A DNA stretch of 52,721 bases from Phytoactinopolyspora halophila (GCF_003287285.1 NZ_QMIG01000028.1:1-52721), one strand, 5' to 3'. Positions 26,660 to 35,634 are shown, counted from the first letter of the stretch. Translations and numbers: made by a program. Notes: generated by a model not told the origin, from the letters alone.

Positions 26660-27012
26660 CCTTCGTCTTCGTCGTAGAACGGGCGCACCTCGACCGGCAG
26701 GTGCACGAGGGCTTCGGCGAGCTTGCGCCCCCAGGCGAGCGCGGAGTCGAGGTTATCCGTCTTGATGACGGTGAAACCGCCGATGTGCTCCTTGCCCTCG
26801 ATGTACGGACCGTCGGTGGTGAGGACGTCGTTCTGGTGGGCGCGCACGACGGTGGCGGTGTCCGGGGGATACAGTCCGCCACTGAAGACCCACACGCCGG
26901 CGGCCTTCATCTCGTCCTTCACGGCGTTGACGTCCCGCATGATCGGTTCCAGGAACTCGGCGGATGGCGGCGGGCCGTCGGGCTGGTAGATGCTCAGCAA
27001 GTACTGCTTCAT
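26656..27012 (-). CDS. YCII-related DGPF-domain protein
   Basis: A 118-residue protein of the YCII/DGPF family: [16 protein letters not shown] at the start, the hallmark [19 protein letters not shown] in the middle, and [22 protein letters not shown] at the end. The ATG at 27012 is chosen because GAGGAGG lies eight bases upstream. It is translationally coupled to the ECF42 sigma gene. Its activity is unknown; family members are usual targets of the linked sigma factor. Confidence 0.88.
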   Translation of the reverse strand: MKQYLLSIYQPDGPPPSAEFLEPIMRDVNAVKDEMKAAGVWVFSGGLYPPDTATVVRAHQNDVLTTDGPYIEGKEHIGGFTVIKTDNLDSALAWGRKLAEALVHLPVEVRPFYDEDEG

Positions 27013-27145
27013 GGGATGTTCCTCCTCGAAGGTTCGACGTTGCTCCGGCACCGTGCCGGCGTCTCACCTCCTACACGAACGGCATACACCCAATTCGACA
27101 TGTGGCGAGCATCGAATGGCGACGATTCCGGAAACGATCTCGATT

Positions 27146-28045
27146 TCACCCGTCCGACGGGGCACGGTATCCGAGGTAGACGCTGCGTGCGCTGAGCGAA
27201 TACACGTCGTCGCGGTGTCCGAGCCACTCGGGATCGTCCGGGTCGAGTAGCCGGGACCAGGCGCGGGCATCGTCGTCGGCCATCTCACCGTCATCGGTGA
27301 CTCGCCTGACCCGATGGGCGAGGCTGTCGAGCACCCTGGCCCGGGCGGACTCGTCGAGCGGAGCGGGAGTGTGGAACGTCCATGTGCGAGTGGCGACATC
27401 GACGAGTCCGGCGCGCCGCAGTGCCGTGGGCCATCCGTACGGCATGCGCACGCTGCCGGGCAGGGACGCGCGCATCCGGGCGAACCACCGGTCCTCGGCG
27501 GCGTGCAGGCGGGCTTCGAGGCCGGGCTTCCCGAGACCGAGATCCCACGGGAGGTGGCGGCGAGGTAGCCCGCCTTCGGCCAGCGCGAGCCGGCCGCCCG
27601 GAGCGAGGAGGCCGGCCAGAGTGTCCAGCGCGGCCTGCTGGTCGCCGAGGTGGTGGATCGAAGCCGCCGCCCAGATGACGTCGGCGCCCCGGGCGGCGTC
27701 CAGGCCGGTGCCGCCACTGGTTTGGAGCTCCTCGTGCAGATCGGCACGCACCAGCCGGACGCGCTCCTCGTCGAGCCCGGCGTGGACGACATTGCGCCGG
27801 GCACCAGCGAACACGTCGTCGTCGCCGTCCACACCGATGACGAGTGTGTCCGGCGGGAGCGCTGCGGCCAGGGCGATGGCCATGCCGGCACCGCCGCAGC
27901 CGATGTCGGCGGCCAGCCGGTCGGTGGGCCGCACGAGTGCACGCGCCATCGCCGCGTACCAGTCCGCGTCCTCGGTGACGGCCGCACTGAGCCGGCTAGC
28001 CTCGGTGGACCAGTCCACGGCGACGGCCCGCTGGGGCGTGCTCAT
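27146..28045 (-). CDS. Class I SAM-dependent methyltransferase
   Basis: A 299-residue methyltransferase with the SAM loop LAADIGCGGAGMAIALAAAL (about residue 44), the acidic VIGVDGDDDVF strand end, VRADLHEEL, and IWAAASIHHLGDQQAALDTLAGLLAPGGRLALAEGG. The C-terminal 120 residues are specific to this subgroup. The start ATG lies next to the stop of the upstream nitroreductase-family gene, so the two form an operon. The acceptor is unknown. Confidence 0.82.
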   Translation of the reverse strand: MSTPQRAVAVDWSTEASRLSAAVTEDADWYAAMARALVRPTDRLAADIGCGGAGMAIALAAALPPDTLVIGVDGDDDVFAGARRNVVHAGLDEERVRLVRADLHEELQTSGGTGLDAARGADVIWAAASIHHLGDQQAALDTLAGLLAPGGRLALAEGGLPRRHLPWDLGLGKPGLEARLHAAEDRWFARMRASLPGSVRMPYGWPTALRRAGLVDVATRTWTFHTPAPLDESARARVLDSLAHRVRRVTDDGEMADDDARAWSRLLDPDDPEWLGHRDDVYSLSARSVYLGYRAPSDG

Positions 28046-28046
28046 C

Positions 28047-28484
28047 TCAATCGATCGGAGTGAGCACGAAGACTGGAATCACCCGGTCGGTCTTCTTCTG
28101 GTATTCGTCATAGTCCGGCCACACCTCGGCTGCCCGGCGCCACCAGATCTCGCGTTCCTCCCCGGTGACCTCCCGGGCCACGTAGTCCCGCTTGACCGCT
28201 CCATCCTGGAGCTCGACCTGTGGATGGGCGACGAGATTGTAGTACCACGCCGGGTGGTGCGGCGCGCCGCCGAGCGACGCGACGACGGCGTACTCACCGT
28301 CGTGCTCTACTCGCATCAGCGGCGTCTTGCGAAGTTTCCCGCTCTTGGCGCCGATCGATGTCATGACGACGACGGGGCGGTCGCGCAGCGTCGCTCCCTC
28401 GGCACCATCGGTGCGTTCGTAGAGTTCTGCTTGCTCGCGTGCCCATCCCATGGTGCTCGGTTCGTATTCTCCGGTAAGAGGCAT
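28047..28484 (-). CDS. Deazaflavin (F420)-dependent nitroreductase family protein
   Basis: A 145-residue protein of the Ddn/F420-dependent split-barrel family. Signatures are [62 protein letters not shown] and [32 protein letters not shown]. The conserved KSGK and PAWYYNL segments bind the deazaflavin. It probably carries out F420H2-dependent reduction of quinones or enones. It is first in a two-gene operon with the methyltransferase. Confidence 0.92.
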   Translation of the reverse strand: MPLTGEYEPSTMGWAREQAELYERTDGAEGATLRDRPVVVMTSIGAKSGKLRKTPLMRVEHDGEYAVVASLGGAPHHPAWYYNLVAHPQVELQDGAVKRDYVAREVTGEEREIWWRRAAEVWPDYDEYQKKTDRVIPVFVLTPID

Positions 28485-28648
28485 GTTCGCGAGAACGCGG
28501 ACGCATCATAGGGTTATTCCGCCGGGTCCCACCCGCTCGCCGTGTGGAGTGCTCGTGGCGAACCGCGCCGGGCGGAGCCGGCGTGCGGGCGGCTGGTCGG
28601 CGGACGACATGTGAACGGTGACGGTATTCGAGGGGTGAGACGGTAGCG

Positions 28649-29476
28649 GTGAGAGTGGCGACGTGGAATGTGAACTCGGTGACGGCACGCCTGCCCCGGC
28701 TGATCGAGTGGCTCGACCTCAACGAACCCGATGTGCTGTGCCTGCAGGAGACGAAGTGCTCTGCGGATGCGTTCCCGGAAGAGGACATCCGGAAACGCGG
28801 GTACGAGGTCGTCGCGCACGGGGAGGGGCGCTGGAACGGGGTGGCGATTCTCTCCCGCCTGACCCTTGACGACGTCTCGCTCGGCTTCGACGGTCAGCCG
28901 GGTTTCACACCCGCAGCGGACGATGGCGAGGCCGCGCTGGTGGAGGTTCCCCGTCCGGCCGTCGTCGAAGCGCGCGCTGCTGGTGCCACGTGCGGCCCGC
29001 TGCGGCTCTGGACGGTCTACGTGCCCAACGGGCGCTCGCCGGACAGCCCGCACTATGCCTACAAGCTGGAATGGCTGGCGGCGTTGCGCGAGGCGTTGCG
29101 GTCGGAGATTGCGGAGAAGCGGCCGTTCATCGTCACGGGAGACTTCAATGTCGCACCCACCGACGACGACGTCTGGGATCCCGCCGTGTTCGTGGATTCG
29201 ACGCATGTCACCGAGGCCGAGCGCGCAGCGCTCGCCGAACTTCGTGATCTCGGATTGGACGACGTGTACCCGCGTCCCCTGAAATACGACGCCCCGTTCA
29301 CCTACTGGGACTACCGTGCGGGAATGTTTCCCAAGAACCAGGGGATGCGCATCGATCTCGTATACGCCAACCGGGTGGCCGCGGCGGCGGTGACGGATGC
29401 GTACGTGGACCGGGAAGCCCGCAAGGGCAAAGGCCCGTCGGACCATGCCCCCGTGGTGGTCGATCTCGAATTGTGA
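28649..29476 (+). CDS. xth: Exodeoxyribonuclease III
   Basis: A 275-residue AP endonuclease/exonuclease of the ExoIII family. Metal and catalytic motifs are all visible: ATWNVNSVTARLPRL, LCLQETKCSADAFP, VYVPNGRSPDS, TGDFNVAPTDDDVWDP, RIDLVYAN and the terminal GPSDHAPVVVDLEL with the catalytic Asp-His pair. It repairs abasic sites by incising the phosphate backbone. It starts with GTG at 28649. It is a housekeeping gene, so it marks the likely left limit of the PKS cluster. Confidence 0.95.
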   Translation: MRVATWNVNSVTARLPRLIEWLDLNEPDVLCLQETKCSADAFPEEDIRKRGYEVVAHGEGRWNGVAILSRLTLDDVSLGFDGQPGFTPAADDGEAALVEVPRPAVVEARAAGATCGPLRLWTVYVPNGRSPDSPHYAYKLEWLAALREALRSEIAEKRPFIVTGDFNVAPTDDDVWDPAVFVDSTHVTEAERAALAELRDLGLDDVYPRPLKYDAPFTYWDYRAGMFPKNQGMRIDLVYANRVAAAAVTDAYVDREARKGKGPSDHAPVVVDLEL

Positions 29477-29485
29477 TCCTGTCAG

Positions 29486-30010
29486 TCACGTATTGTCATT
29501 GTCCATGAAATCCTCTCGGACGAGGATGGCAGGTTTGTCGTGCAACATGATTCGATAGAGCCGTGAGAAGGCGAACTCTGACCCAGTCCGAACCCAGATC
29601 AGCTCACGCCTGTTGGAAATGCGTGACTGCAATAGCTGGGTGCCCAGGCTGGCCCCGGCGCGAGACAATTCTGCCAAGAAATAGTCTGGAATTCGGGGTG
29701 GGTATAGATACGACAGTGCGCGCACGTATGTCTTTCCCGACGATGCTCCTGTCAATTCAACTCGTCGCCGAATGCACGGCTCGCCGTCGATTTCCAGCCA
29801 CTTGCAGTCCTCGGGTTCGGGAAAACCGTGGCCGTTCTCGACGCACTTCGTGTCGATGTCTTCCAAGTGCATGGCTGACAGCATCTGCGTGAGTGTTCCG
29901 TCGCTGACCATGACAGCGCGGTAAGCGGGATAGAGTCCTTCCAGACTCGATAACGATCGATCTGTTTCGTCCTGAGACACGAAGAACTTGGCGAGATCAG
30001 AGAAATTCAA
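29486..30010 (-). CDS. Chorismate pyruvate-lyase-like protein (UbiC/DUF98 family)
   Basis: A 174-residue protein that fits the chorismate-lyase fold: YRAVMVSDGTLTQMLSAM (the SDGT turn), EPCIRRRVELTGASSGKTYVRALSYLYPPRIPDYFL, the GASLGTQLLQSRISNRREL segment, and PAILVREDFM with the terminal Glu-Asp. Characterised members cleave chorismate to 4-hydroxybenzoate and pyruvate. The frame opens at TTG 30010 with no better start nearby. Base composition is visibly less GC-rich than the neighbours. It is the first gene on the PKS side of exonuclease III and could supply an aromatic starter to the acyl-ligase domain of the PKS; that role is inference. Confidence 0.65.
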   Translation of the reverse strand: MNFSDLAKFFVSQDETDRSLSSLEGLYPAYRAVMVSDGTLTQMLSAMHLEDIDTKCVENGHGFPEPEDCKWLEIDGEPCIRRRVELTGASSGKTYVRALSYLYPPRIPDYFLAELSRAGASLGTQLLQSRISNRRELIWVRTGSEFAFSRLYRIMLHDKPAILVREDFMDNDNT

Positions 30011-30567
30011 CGTCAGAACCGTTTCATCGTGGTGCTCACTCCGTCCTTGACCCGACGCGACAGCCGCGTCGTGCGGACGGCAGCGTACTCGATCGGCGGG
30101 CCGCCGCCTAGACCGCGATGGTGGTCGCCTGTCGTCGCCGTGGCGCGGGTGACGCGCAGGTGACGGCGGTGTCGCTCTGCGTTCACCTCGCAGATCGACG
30201 CGCCAAATGGGGTGTTTATCCTGCTCAAAGGCTTATGCGAGGAGTGCGTAGGAATGATCCGGCCCCCGGGCGTGGTTGGCCCGGGATCGGTCATGCTTGG
30301 TCATTCTGAATGATCATGATACGGTCCATAACCGCATGATCTTCGCGTTTGTCGCACGGGGTGAACAGCATGTGAAGATCGTGTGCCGCCGTTCCCGGGC
30401 AGCGTGCGAGCAAGGTCCCGGTGGGCAGGCTGGGGAGTAGAGCGGGTGTTTCGTCGCTCTTGGCCAGATGGGGCAGTATCCGGCGAGAAATCTCGTGGTT
30501 GGCTGTCTTGGTACGAGAGCCCCGGGCGTCTTCGGGTCGAATGCCAGGGAAAACCGTGGTGCGCCGG
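30011..30567. other. Intergenic region upstream of the chorismate-lyase-like gene
   Basis: No protein family is recognisable in this 557-base gap. An open frame at 30013-30294 (minus) is basic and featureless. The gap probably carries the promoter of the chorismate-lyase-like gene at its left side and the 3' untranslated region of the response regulator at its right. AT-rich patches occur around 30301-30335. Confidence 0.4.
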
Positions 30568-31245
30568 TCAGCGGTGCAGCTTATAGCCGATTCCCCAGAC
30601 CGTCTCGATGTATGACGTTTCCGGGTTCACGGATTTGAGTTTCTTGCGGAGATTGCTCATGTGAGTATTGATGAGCTTGTCGTCGTACGCGTAATAGTCG
30701 CCCCACAATGCTTCGAAGAGGCTCTTCTTCGAGTGGACGAGGTTGGGCCTGCGCATGAGGATCGCCAGGAGCCGGAATTCGGTGGCCGTGAGCGTGACCA
30801 AGTTCCCGGAGACCGTCACCGACCAGCTGCTCTCGTCTAAGGAGATGTCCTTGTAGCTCAGCGTTGCCCGTGGCTCGATAGCCTTTCCGGCCCGCCGAAG
30901 CGTGGATTCGGCCCGGGCGAGGACCTCGTCGACGTCGAAGGGTTTCGTGACGTAATCGTCGGCACCGAGACGCAGAAGATCGACCTTGACCTGACCGGTG
31001 TCTTTCGCGGAGATGACGATGACGGGGACGTCCGAGCGGCGCCGCAGTTCTTGGAGGATGCGGTCGCCACTCTTGTAGGGGAGCATCAGATCCAGCAGCA
31101 CCAGATCGAAGTCGTCCCGGGCGGCGAGATCCAGTCCATCGAACCCGGTATAGGCTGAGGTCGTCGCGTAGCCACTGCGCGCGAATATCTCGGACAAGAG
31201 CTGGTTGGCTTCGTAGTCGTCCTCGATGATCAGCACGTGTGACAC
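30568..31245 (-). CDS. OmpR/PhoB family response regulator, orphan
   Basis: A 225-residue response regulator. Its receiver domain has the acidic pocket IIEDD, the phospho-acceptor in LVLLDLMLPYKSGD, and Lys in VTKPFD. The C-terminal winged helix is of the OmpR type (VTLTATEFRLLAILMRRPNLVHSKKSLFEALWGDYYAYDDKLINTHMSNLRKKLKS). The GTG at 31245, eight bases after GGAGG, is chosen over the 258-residue frame. No histidine kinase gene is next to it, so the input is unknown. Its position beside the PKS operon makes it a candidate pathway regulator. Confidence 0.9.
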   Translation of the reverse strand: MSHVLIIEDDYEANQLLSEIFARSGYATTSAYTGFDGLDLAARDDFDLVLLDLMLPYKSGDRILQELRRRSDVPVIVISAKDTGQVKVDLLRLGADDYVTKPFDVDEVLARAESTLRRAGKAIEPRATLSYKDISLDESSWSVTVSGNLVTLTATEFRLLAILMRRPNLVHSKKSLFEALWGDYYAYDDKLINTHMSNLRKKLKSVNPETSYIETVWGIGYKLHR

Positions 31246-31472
31246 TCTGGCCGACCTCCGGAAATTCCCGCGATTCTCGGGCACGTGACAGAATCCGCGA
31301 CCAGTGACGCTAGCACCCCGTGATGGCCGAGTCCAGGTAGCCACGTTGACACGAGCGTCGTCCCCTCGGTATCAACATCCGACGGTGTGCCAAGATCGGT
31401 CCGGATGGATACGATTTGGTGGGTTTGTATGGTGATGACGGGTGCGCCGCGCCCGCGACCGTGGAGGCCGTC

Positions 31473-32297
31473 GTGACGAGTCTGTATGCGGTGAGTGACT
31501 TGCACGTCGGCCATACCGACAATCGAGCGCTCATCGACGACATGCTCCCCTCCTCGCCGGATGATTGGCTCATCGTCGCGGGGGACGTGGCCGAGCGGAT
31601 CGCGCAGATCCGGGACACCCTGGCCCGGCTGCGGGAGTCGTGGTCCCGGGTGATCTGGGTGCCCGGGAATCACGAATTGTGGTGTATGAAGAACGATCGT
31701 GCCGATCTGCGTGGCGAAGAGCGATACCGTCACCTGGTCGACATGTGCCGGGGAATCGACGTGACCACGCCCGAGGACGAGATGCCCGTGTGGCCGGATG
31801 ATTCCGGGCCGGTGGTGATCGTTCCACTGTTCGTGCTCTACGACTACAGCTTCCGGGATGCGGGCATGTCGGCCGAGGAAGCGCTGCAAGATGCTTATGA
31901 CAAGGGAATCGTGTGCACGGACGAGTTCCTTCTGGATCCTGAGCCGTACCCGACGCGACAAGCATGGTGTGCGCAGCGGGTTCGCGAGTCCCAGCGACGG
32001 CTCGACCTGATTCCCCGGGAGAGCAAGACCATCCTGGTCAATCACTATCCCCTCAAGAGAATTCACACCCGGCGCCTCTTTCACCAGACGTTTGCGCAGT
32101 GGTGCGGAACGACCGCAACCGAGGACTGGCACACCCGGTACCGCGCGACGGACGTCATCTTCGGCCACTTGCACATTCCGGGGTCGAGCGTTGTCGACGG
32201 GGTCCGGTTTCACGAGGTCTCGATCGGCTATCCCCGAGAGCGGCGCTACCGGGGAAACAGTCCCTTGGCTCCTCGCCTGATCCGGACGCTGTCATGA
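31473..32297 (+). CDS. Metallophosphoesterase, PptH-like
   Basis: A protein of about 274 residues with the full binuclear-metal motif set: SDLHVGH, IVAGDVAE, VPGNHELW, VNHYPL and FGHLHIPG. The GTG at 31473 has GTGGAGG six bases upstream and places SDLHVGH near the N-terminus. It ends in an ATGA overlap with a phosphopantetheinyl transferase gene. That pairing matches mycobacterial PptH (Rv2795c) and PptT (Rv2794c), where PptH removes phosphopantetheine from carrier proteins. By analogy this enzyme may reverse the transferase; the general fold alone would allow other phosphoester substrates. Confidence 0.85.
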   Translation: MTSLYAVSDLHVGHTDNRALIDDMLPSSPDDWLIVAGDVAERIAQIRDTLARLRESWSRVIWVPGNHELWCMKNDRADLRGEERYRHLVDMCRGIDVTTPEDEMPVWPDDSGPVVIVPLFVLYDYSFRDAGMSAEEALQDAYDKGIVCTDEFLLDPEPYPTRQAWCAQRVRESQRRLDLIPRESKTILVNHYPLKRIHTRRLFHQTFAQWCGTTATEDWHTRYRATDVIFGHLHIPGSSVVDGVRFHEVSIGYPRERRYRGNSPLAPRLIRTLS

Positions 32298-33082
32298 TGC
32301 CGATCGGCGAGGGGCTGCGCACCCAGGTCGTGCAGCTGCAAGGCTCCGAGTCCCTGTACCGGTGTCAGCTGACCGTCTTCGCCTACGACACGCCGCAGGT
32401 CGATGCCGCCTACGATGCCGCCTACGGCTGCTTGAGCTCCGCCGAGCGGGCGTATTGCGATCGGCTCAAGGTACGCAAACGAGCCCTCGAGTTCACGTTC
32501 GGGCGATACGTCGCCAAGGAAGCGGCGCGTGCCGCCGCCGACGGTGCGCTCGCGCGCGAGTCGTTCGAGATCCGGCAAGGCTTGTTCAACCAGCCGATAC
32601 TCGTGTGTCCGGACGGGAGAGACCTCGAGGTCAGCATCGCCCACAGCAACGGTGTGGCGATGGCTCTCGTCCATCCGCGAGCGTGCCCGCTGGGGATCGA
32701 TCTGGAGGTCCTGGACGGCAGGACACTTTCGACCATGACCGAGCACCTGACAGAACACGAGTCCGCGCTGATGGACCGGCATCCCGTCGCGTCGGACCGT
32801 TCCTACCTTCCTGCCGTGATCTGGACGGCGAAGGAATCGTTGTCCAAGGTCTTCAAGAGCGGTCTGCTCGTCCCCTTCGATCTGTTCGAAGTCCAGAGCA
32901 TCTCGACCCGAAGCGAGGTGATGACGTCGGCGTTCCGGAGCTTCTCGCACTACGTCGCCGCCTCCGCGCGGGTGGGTGATTTCGTCGCGAGCATCGCGTA
33001 TCCGAAGATGACTGACCTTCGCACGGAGTCCGGTGCCCCGTTTCCGTCCCTGGCGTTGCCGGGTAGCTCACAGGCCGGGTAG
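32294..33082 (+). CDS. Sfp-type 4'-phosphopantetheinyl transferase
   Basis: A 262-residue transferase that attaches phosphopantetheine from CoA to a carrier-protein serine. The signature pair is present: PLGIDLEVLDGR and WTAKESLSKVFKSGL, with the magnesium-binding Asp and Glu. FGRYVAKEAARAAA and SIAHSNGVAMALV also match the Sfp/PptT group. The ATG at 32294 overlaps the phosphoesterase stop. The five or more carrier domains of the adjacent PKS need such an enzyme, so it probably serves this cluster. Confidence 0.92.
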   Translation: MMPIGEGLRTQVVQLQGSESLYRCQLTVFAYDTPQVDAAYDAAYGCLSSAERAYCDRLKVRKRALEFTFGRYVAKEAARAAADGALARESFEIRQGLFNQPILVCPDGRDLEVSIAHSNGVAMALVHPRACPLGIDLEVLDGRTLSTMTEHLTEHESALMDRHPVASDRSYLPAVIWTAKESLSKVFKSGLLVPFDLFEVQSISTRSEVMTSAFRSFSHYVAASARVGDFVASIAYPKMTDLRTESGAPFPSLALPGSSQAG

Positions 33083-33131
33083 GCAGCACGCTTTCCCCAA
33101 AAGGCCGATGCTTCCGATAGTCAAGCACGCA

Positions 33132-33150
33132 GCACGCGTGATGCGCGTGC
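33132..33150 (+). terminator. Hairpin after the phosphopantetheinyl transferase gene
   Basis: GCACGCG and CGCGTGC form a 7-bp stem with a 5-base loop, 50 bases past the stop codon, followed by a run of C. It is a possible terminator separating the PptH/PptT pair from the PKS operon. Confidence 0.4.
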
Positions 33151-33278
33151 CCCCCGAGCGCCCCTGTTCGAAGGCAGCTAGGCGGGACAGTGGGCCGGAA
33201 GTTACCTGATCAGCGTGGGTGAGCGTCGGTATCGACACCTGATGGCTGCATGCCGGTCAGGGCGATATCTCCGAAATG

Positions 33279-33455
33279 TTAGTCATCGTTCACTATACCC
33301 GTCATGCCGTCCGTCATGCCGGGAGTGTAATGCGCTGACCTGCGGATGTATTCGGGCAGATGATGCGCGGTGGCGCCCGACTGCCCCGAATTGCCGCTGT
33401 GTCGCCTACGTCCCCGAAGGTGAGGGGTTGCCCCATTAGTCATGGTCAGTATAGT
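33279..33455 (+). promoter_or_regulatory. Putative control region of the PKS operon
   Basis: The 572-base gap 33083-33654 has no convincing gene. It contains an imperfect direct repeat: TTAGTCATCGTTCACTATA at 33279-33297 and TTAGTCATGGTCAGTATA at 33436-33453. The second copy overlaps a candidate promoter, TTGCCC (33428-33433), 16 bases, TATAGT (33450-33455). A small tandem repeat of GTCATGCCG lies at about 33301-33321. OmpR-type regulators bind direct repeats, so the response regulator at 30568-31245 could act here. Confidence 0.42.
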
Positions 33456-33654
33456 GTCACGACCGATGTCGACCACCGGATGTGATTGGCGGTGCTCAGC
33501 CCATGCGTGACCAGGGGTTTCGAGCCGTCGTGACGACGTGCTGGCCTGGTCGGTCAGGGGCGTCCCGGCGCTTCGTGACGTCGTTGGCCACGTCCGCGTC
33601 AGCCCTCCAGGGCACTTGCCGGGGCACCGTGCCGGATAGCCTCAGGAGCGGTGC

Positions 33655-34659
33655 GTGACGGACGTCTTGAGTGGAAACATGCGCTCGATGACGCAGATAT
33701 CCGAAGAATCGATTTTCTTGTTCGGTGGGCAGGGATCGCAATACTTTGGTATGGCCCTCTCGCTTTATCGAGAGAATGCTGAATTCCGGCGCAGCATGGA
33801 CTGGTTGAATTCAGTGTGCCAGAGCCGCCACGGAATTTCGGTGATCGATTATATTTACGACGAACGCCGGGGTATGTCCGAGCCGTGCGACGATCTCGCG
33901 CTGTCCAATGCCGCGATCTTCATGATCGAATACGCGCTGAGTGACGTGCTGCGCAAGGATGGCGTGATACCGAGCCGGCTGATCGGATGCAGCTTGGGTG
34001 AGTTCGTCGCCATGGCTGTGGCCGGTCACATCTCGGCCGAGCGCGTCCTGGACTTTGTTGTCGAGCTGGCTCGCTCCGCGGAACGGTATCTGCCGCCCGG
34101 CGGCATGCTGGCCGTGCTCGGCGATCCCGGGCTCTACAACTCGCTCCCGGAACTGCGGGAGAACACCGAGATAGCGTCGGTAAGCCACGACCGCCACTTC
34201 ATCGTCGCTGGTGGTAGCGGTGGGCTGCGGCGTGCCGCGCAGGCGCTCGATGATCGCGACGTGATCGCCGTCATGTTGCCCGTGCGTTTCGCCTTCCATT
34301 CCTCGGCCATGGATTCGCTGCGTGATGTGGTGTCTGAAGTGGCCGATTCGATGGCATACGACGAGCCGGCGTCGACGGTCGTATCGGCGAGCACGGGCGG
34401 GGCGATCACGCGGTTCGAGCCCGTGGATTGCTGGAGAACGTTGCGGAATCCCATCGCGTTCACCGACGCGATCTCGTCCATTCCTGCGGCGGAGAGCTAT
34501 ACGTACATCGATCTGACGCCTTCGTCGACGCTGGCCACCATGATGAAGAGCAGCCATCCAGAATATGTCGCATATCCGATAATCACACCGTTCGGGAACG
34601 AGCTAGCGAACCTGGAATCCATCCGGTCGAGCTTGCCCCGAGTTTCGATGAATAATTAG
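33655..34659 (+). CDS. Trans-AT PKS acyl hydrolase (PedC-type acyltransferase homologue)
   Basis: A 334-residue acyltransferase-fold protein with FLFGGQGSQYFGM, the nucleophile Ser113 in GCSLGEF, and the base His215 in FAFHSSAMD. The Arg that holds the malonyl carboxylate in true malonyltransferases should come 25 residues after the Ser; here that position is Leu138 (VVELARSAE). The residue before the nucleophile is Cys rather than His. Both changes point to the PedC-type hydrolases that remove stalled acyl chains from carrier proteins. The GTG at 33655 follows AGGAG. It opens the PKS operon, 13 bases before the malonyl AT. Confidence 0.82.
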   Translation: MTDVLSGNMRSMTQISEESIFLFGGQGSQYFGMALSLYRENAEFRRSMDWLNSVCQSRHGISVIDYIYDERRGMSEPCDDLALSNAAIFMIEYALSDVLRKDGVIPSRLIGCSLGEFVAMAVAGHISAERVLDFVVELARSAERYLPPGGMLAVLGDPGLYNSLPELRENTEIASVSHDRHFIVAGGSGGLRRAAQALDDRDVIAVMLPVRFAFHSSAMDSLRDVVSEVADSMAYDEPASTVVSASTGGAITRFEPVDCWRTLRNPIAFTDAISSIPAAESYTYIDLTPSSTLATMMKSSHPEYVAYPIITPFGNELANLESIRSSLPRVSMNN

Positions 34660-34672
34660 GAGGTAAATAGCC

Positions 34673-35536
34673 GTGATCGGAGTACTGTTTCCCGGGCAAG
34701 GGGCGCAATTCAAGGGAATGGGAGCGGAGGAATTCGCCCGCCATCCCGAGCTGGTTGAACAGGCCAACGAGATCCTGGGCTACTCGATCGAAGAGCTGTG
34801 CACGAACGACCCGGATGGAAAGCTGGGACAGACCCAGTACACGCAGGTCGCGTTGTACGTGGTCAACGCCCTACAGTACCTGACGTGGCACGCTGACGGT
34901 AACCGGGCGGATTACCTTGCCGGGCACAGCGTGGGTGAATACGATGCGCTCTTCGCTGCCGGAGCGTTCGACTTTTCGACCGGACTGGAACTGGTCAAGC
35001 GCCGGGGCGAGCTGATGAGCAGCGTCGGCGGCGGGGGAATGGCCGCCGTGATGAGCCTGAGCGAAGACCAGGTCAGGAACGTCTTGACGAAGAACGGTCT
35101 CGAGGCGGTCGACGTCGCGAACCTGAACACCCCGCAGCAGACCGTGATCTCCGGTCGCCGCGAGGACATTGACGCCGCCGAAGAGCACTTCACGCAGGAA
35201 GGCGCGTGGTACGTGAAGTTGAACGTGAGCGGACCCTTCCACTCACGCTACATGTCCGATGCCGCCAAGGAATTCGGGGAATACATCACACAGTATTCTT
35301 TCAAGCCCCTGCAGGTGCCGGTGATCTCCAACCTGAAAGCGCGTCCGTACTCGGACGAGGAGATCGCACAGACACTGATCGACCAGATCTGCTCTCCGGT
35401 GAAGTGGTCCGAGAGTGTCCGGTACATGATGGGCAAGGGCGTCGAGACCTTCACGCAAGTCGGGCCCGGAAGGGTCGCCAAGGACATGGCGAATCAGATC
35501 ACGCGTCTTGCCGAGCCATTGGTCGTCGGAGACTGA
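34673..35536 (+). CDS. Discrete malonyl-CoA acyltransferase (trans-AT)
   Basis: A 287-residue acyltransferase with the complete malonyl set: LFPGQGAQFKGMG, nucleophile Ser86 in GHSVGEY, Arg111 in LELVKRRGELM, and catalytic His190 in SGPFHSRYM. This is the enzyme that loads malonyl units onto the AT-less modules of the downstream megasynthase in trans. The GTG at 34673 lies eight bases after AGGAGG. Together with the preceding hydrolase it forms the usual two-AT pair of trans-AT clusters. Confidence 0.93.
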   Translation: MIGVLFPGQGAQFKGMGAEEFARHPELVEQANEILGYSIEELCTNDPDGKLGQTQYTQVALYVVNALQYLTWHADGNRADYLAGHSVGEYDALFAAGAFDFSTGLELVKRRGELMSSVGGGGMAAVMSLSEDQVRNVLTKNGLEAVDVANLNTPQQTVISGRREDIDAAEEHFTQEGAWYVKLNVSGPFHSRYMSDAAKEFGEYITQYSFKPLQVPVISNLKARPYSDEEIAQTLIDQICSPVKWSESVRYMMGKGVETFTQVGPGRVAKDMANQITRLAEPLVVGD

Positions 35537-35634
35537 ATCAGCCGACGTCCGTCGACGTGACGTCGATACGACGTCGATACCAGGGGAAATGCTCATCCAC
35601 CGCCTGATGGGCTCCGTGCAGAGGAATTGAAGAG

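Noticed and set aside
30013-30294. 93-codon minus-strand ORF upstream of the chorismate-lyase-like gene
   Set aside because: Composition is basic and featureless, with no ribosome site or family resemblance.
33215-33439. 74-codon ORF in the PKS control region
   Set aside because: It is Cys/Arg-rich without homology signs, and it overlaps the repeated regulatory elements.
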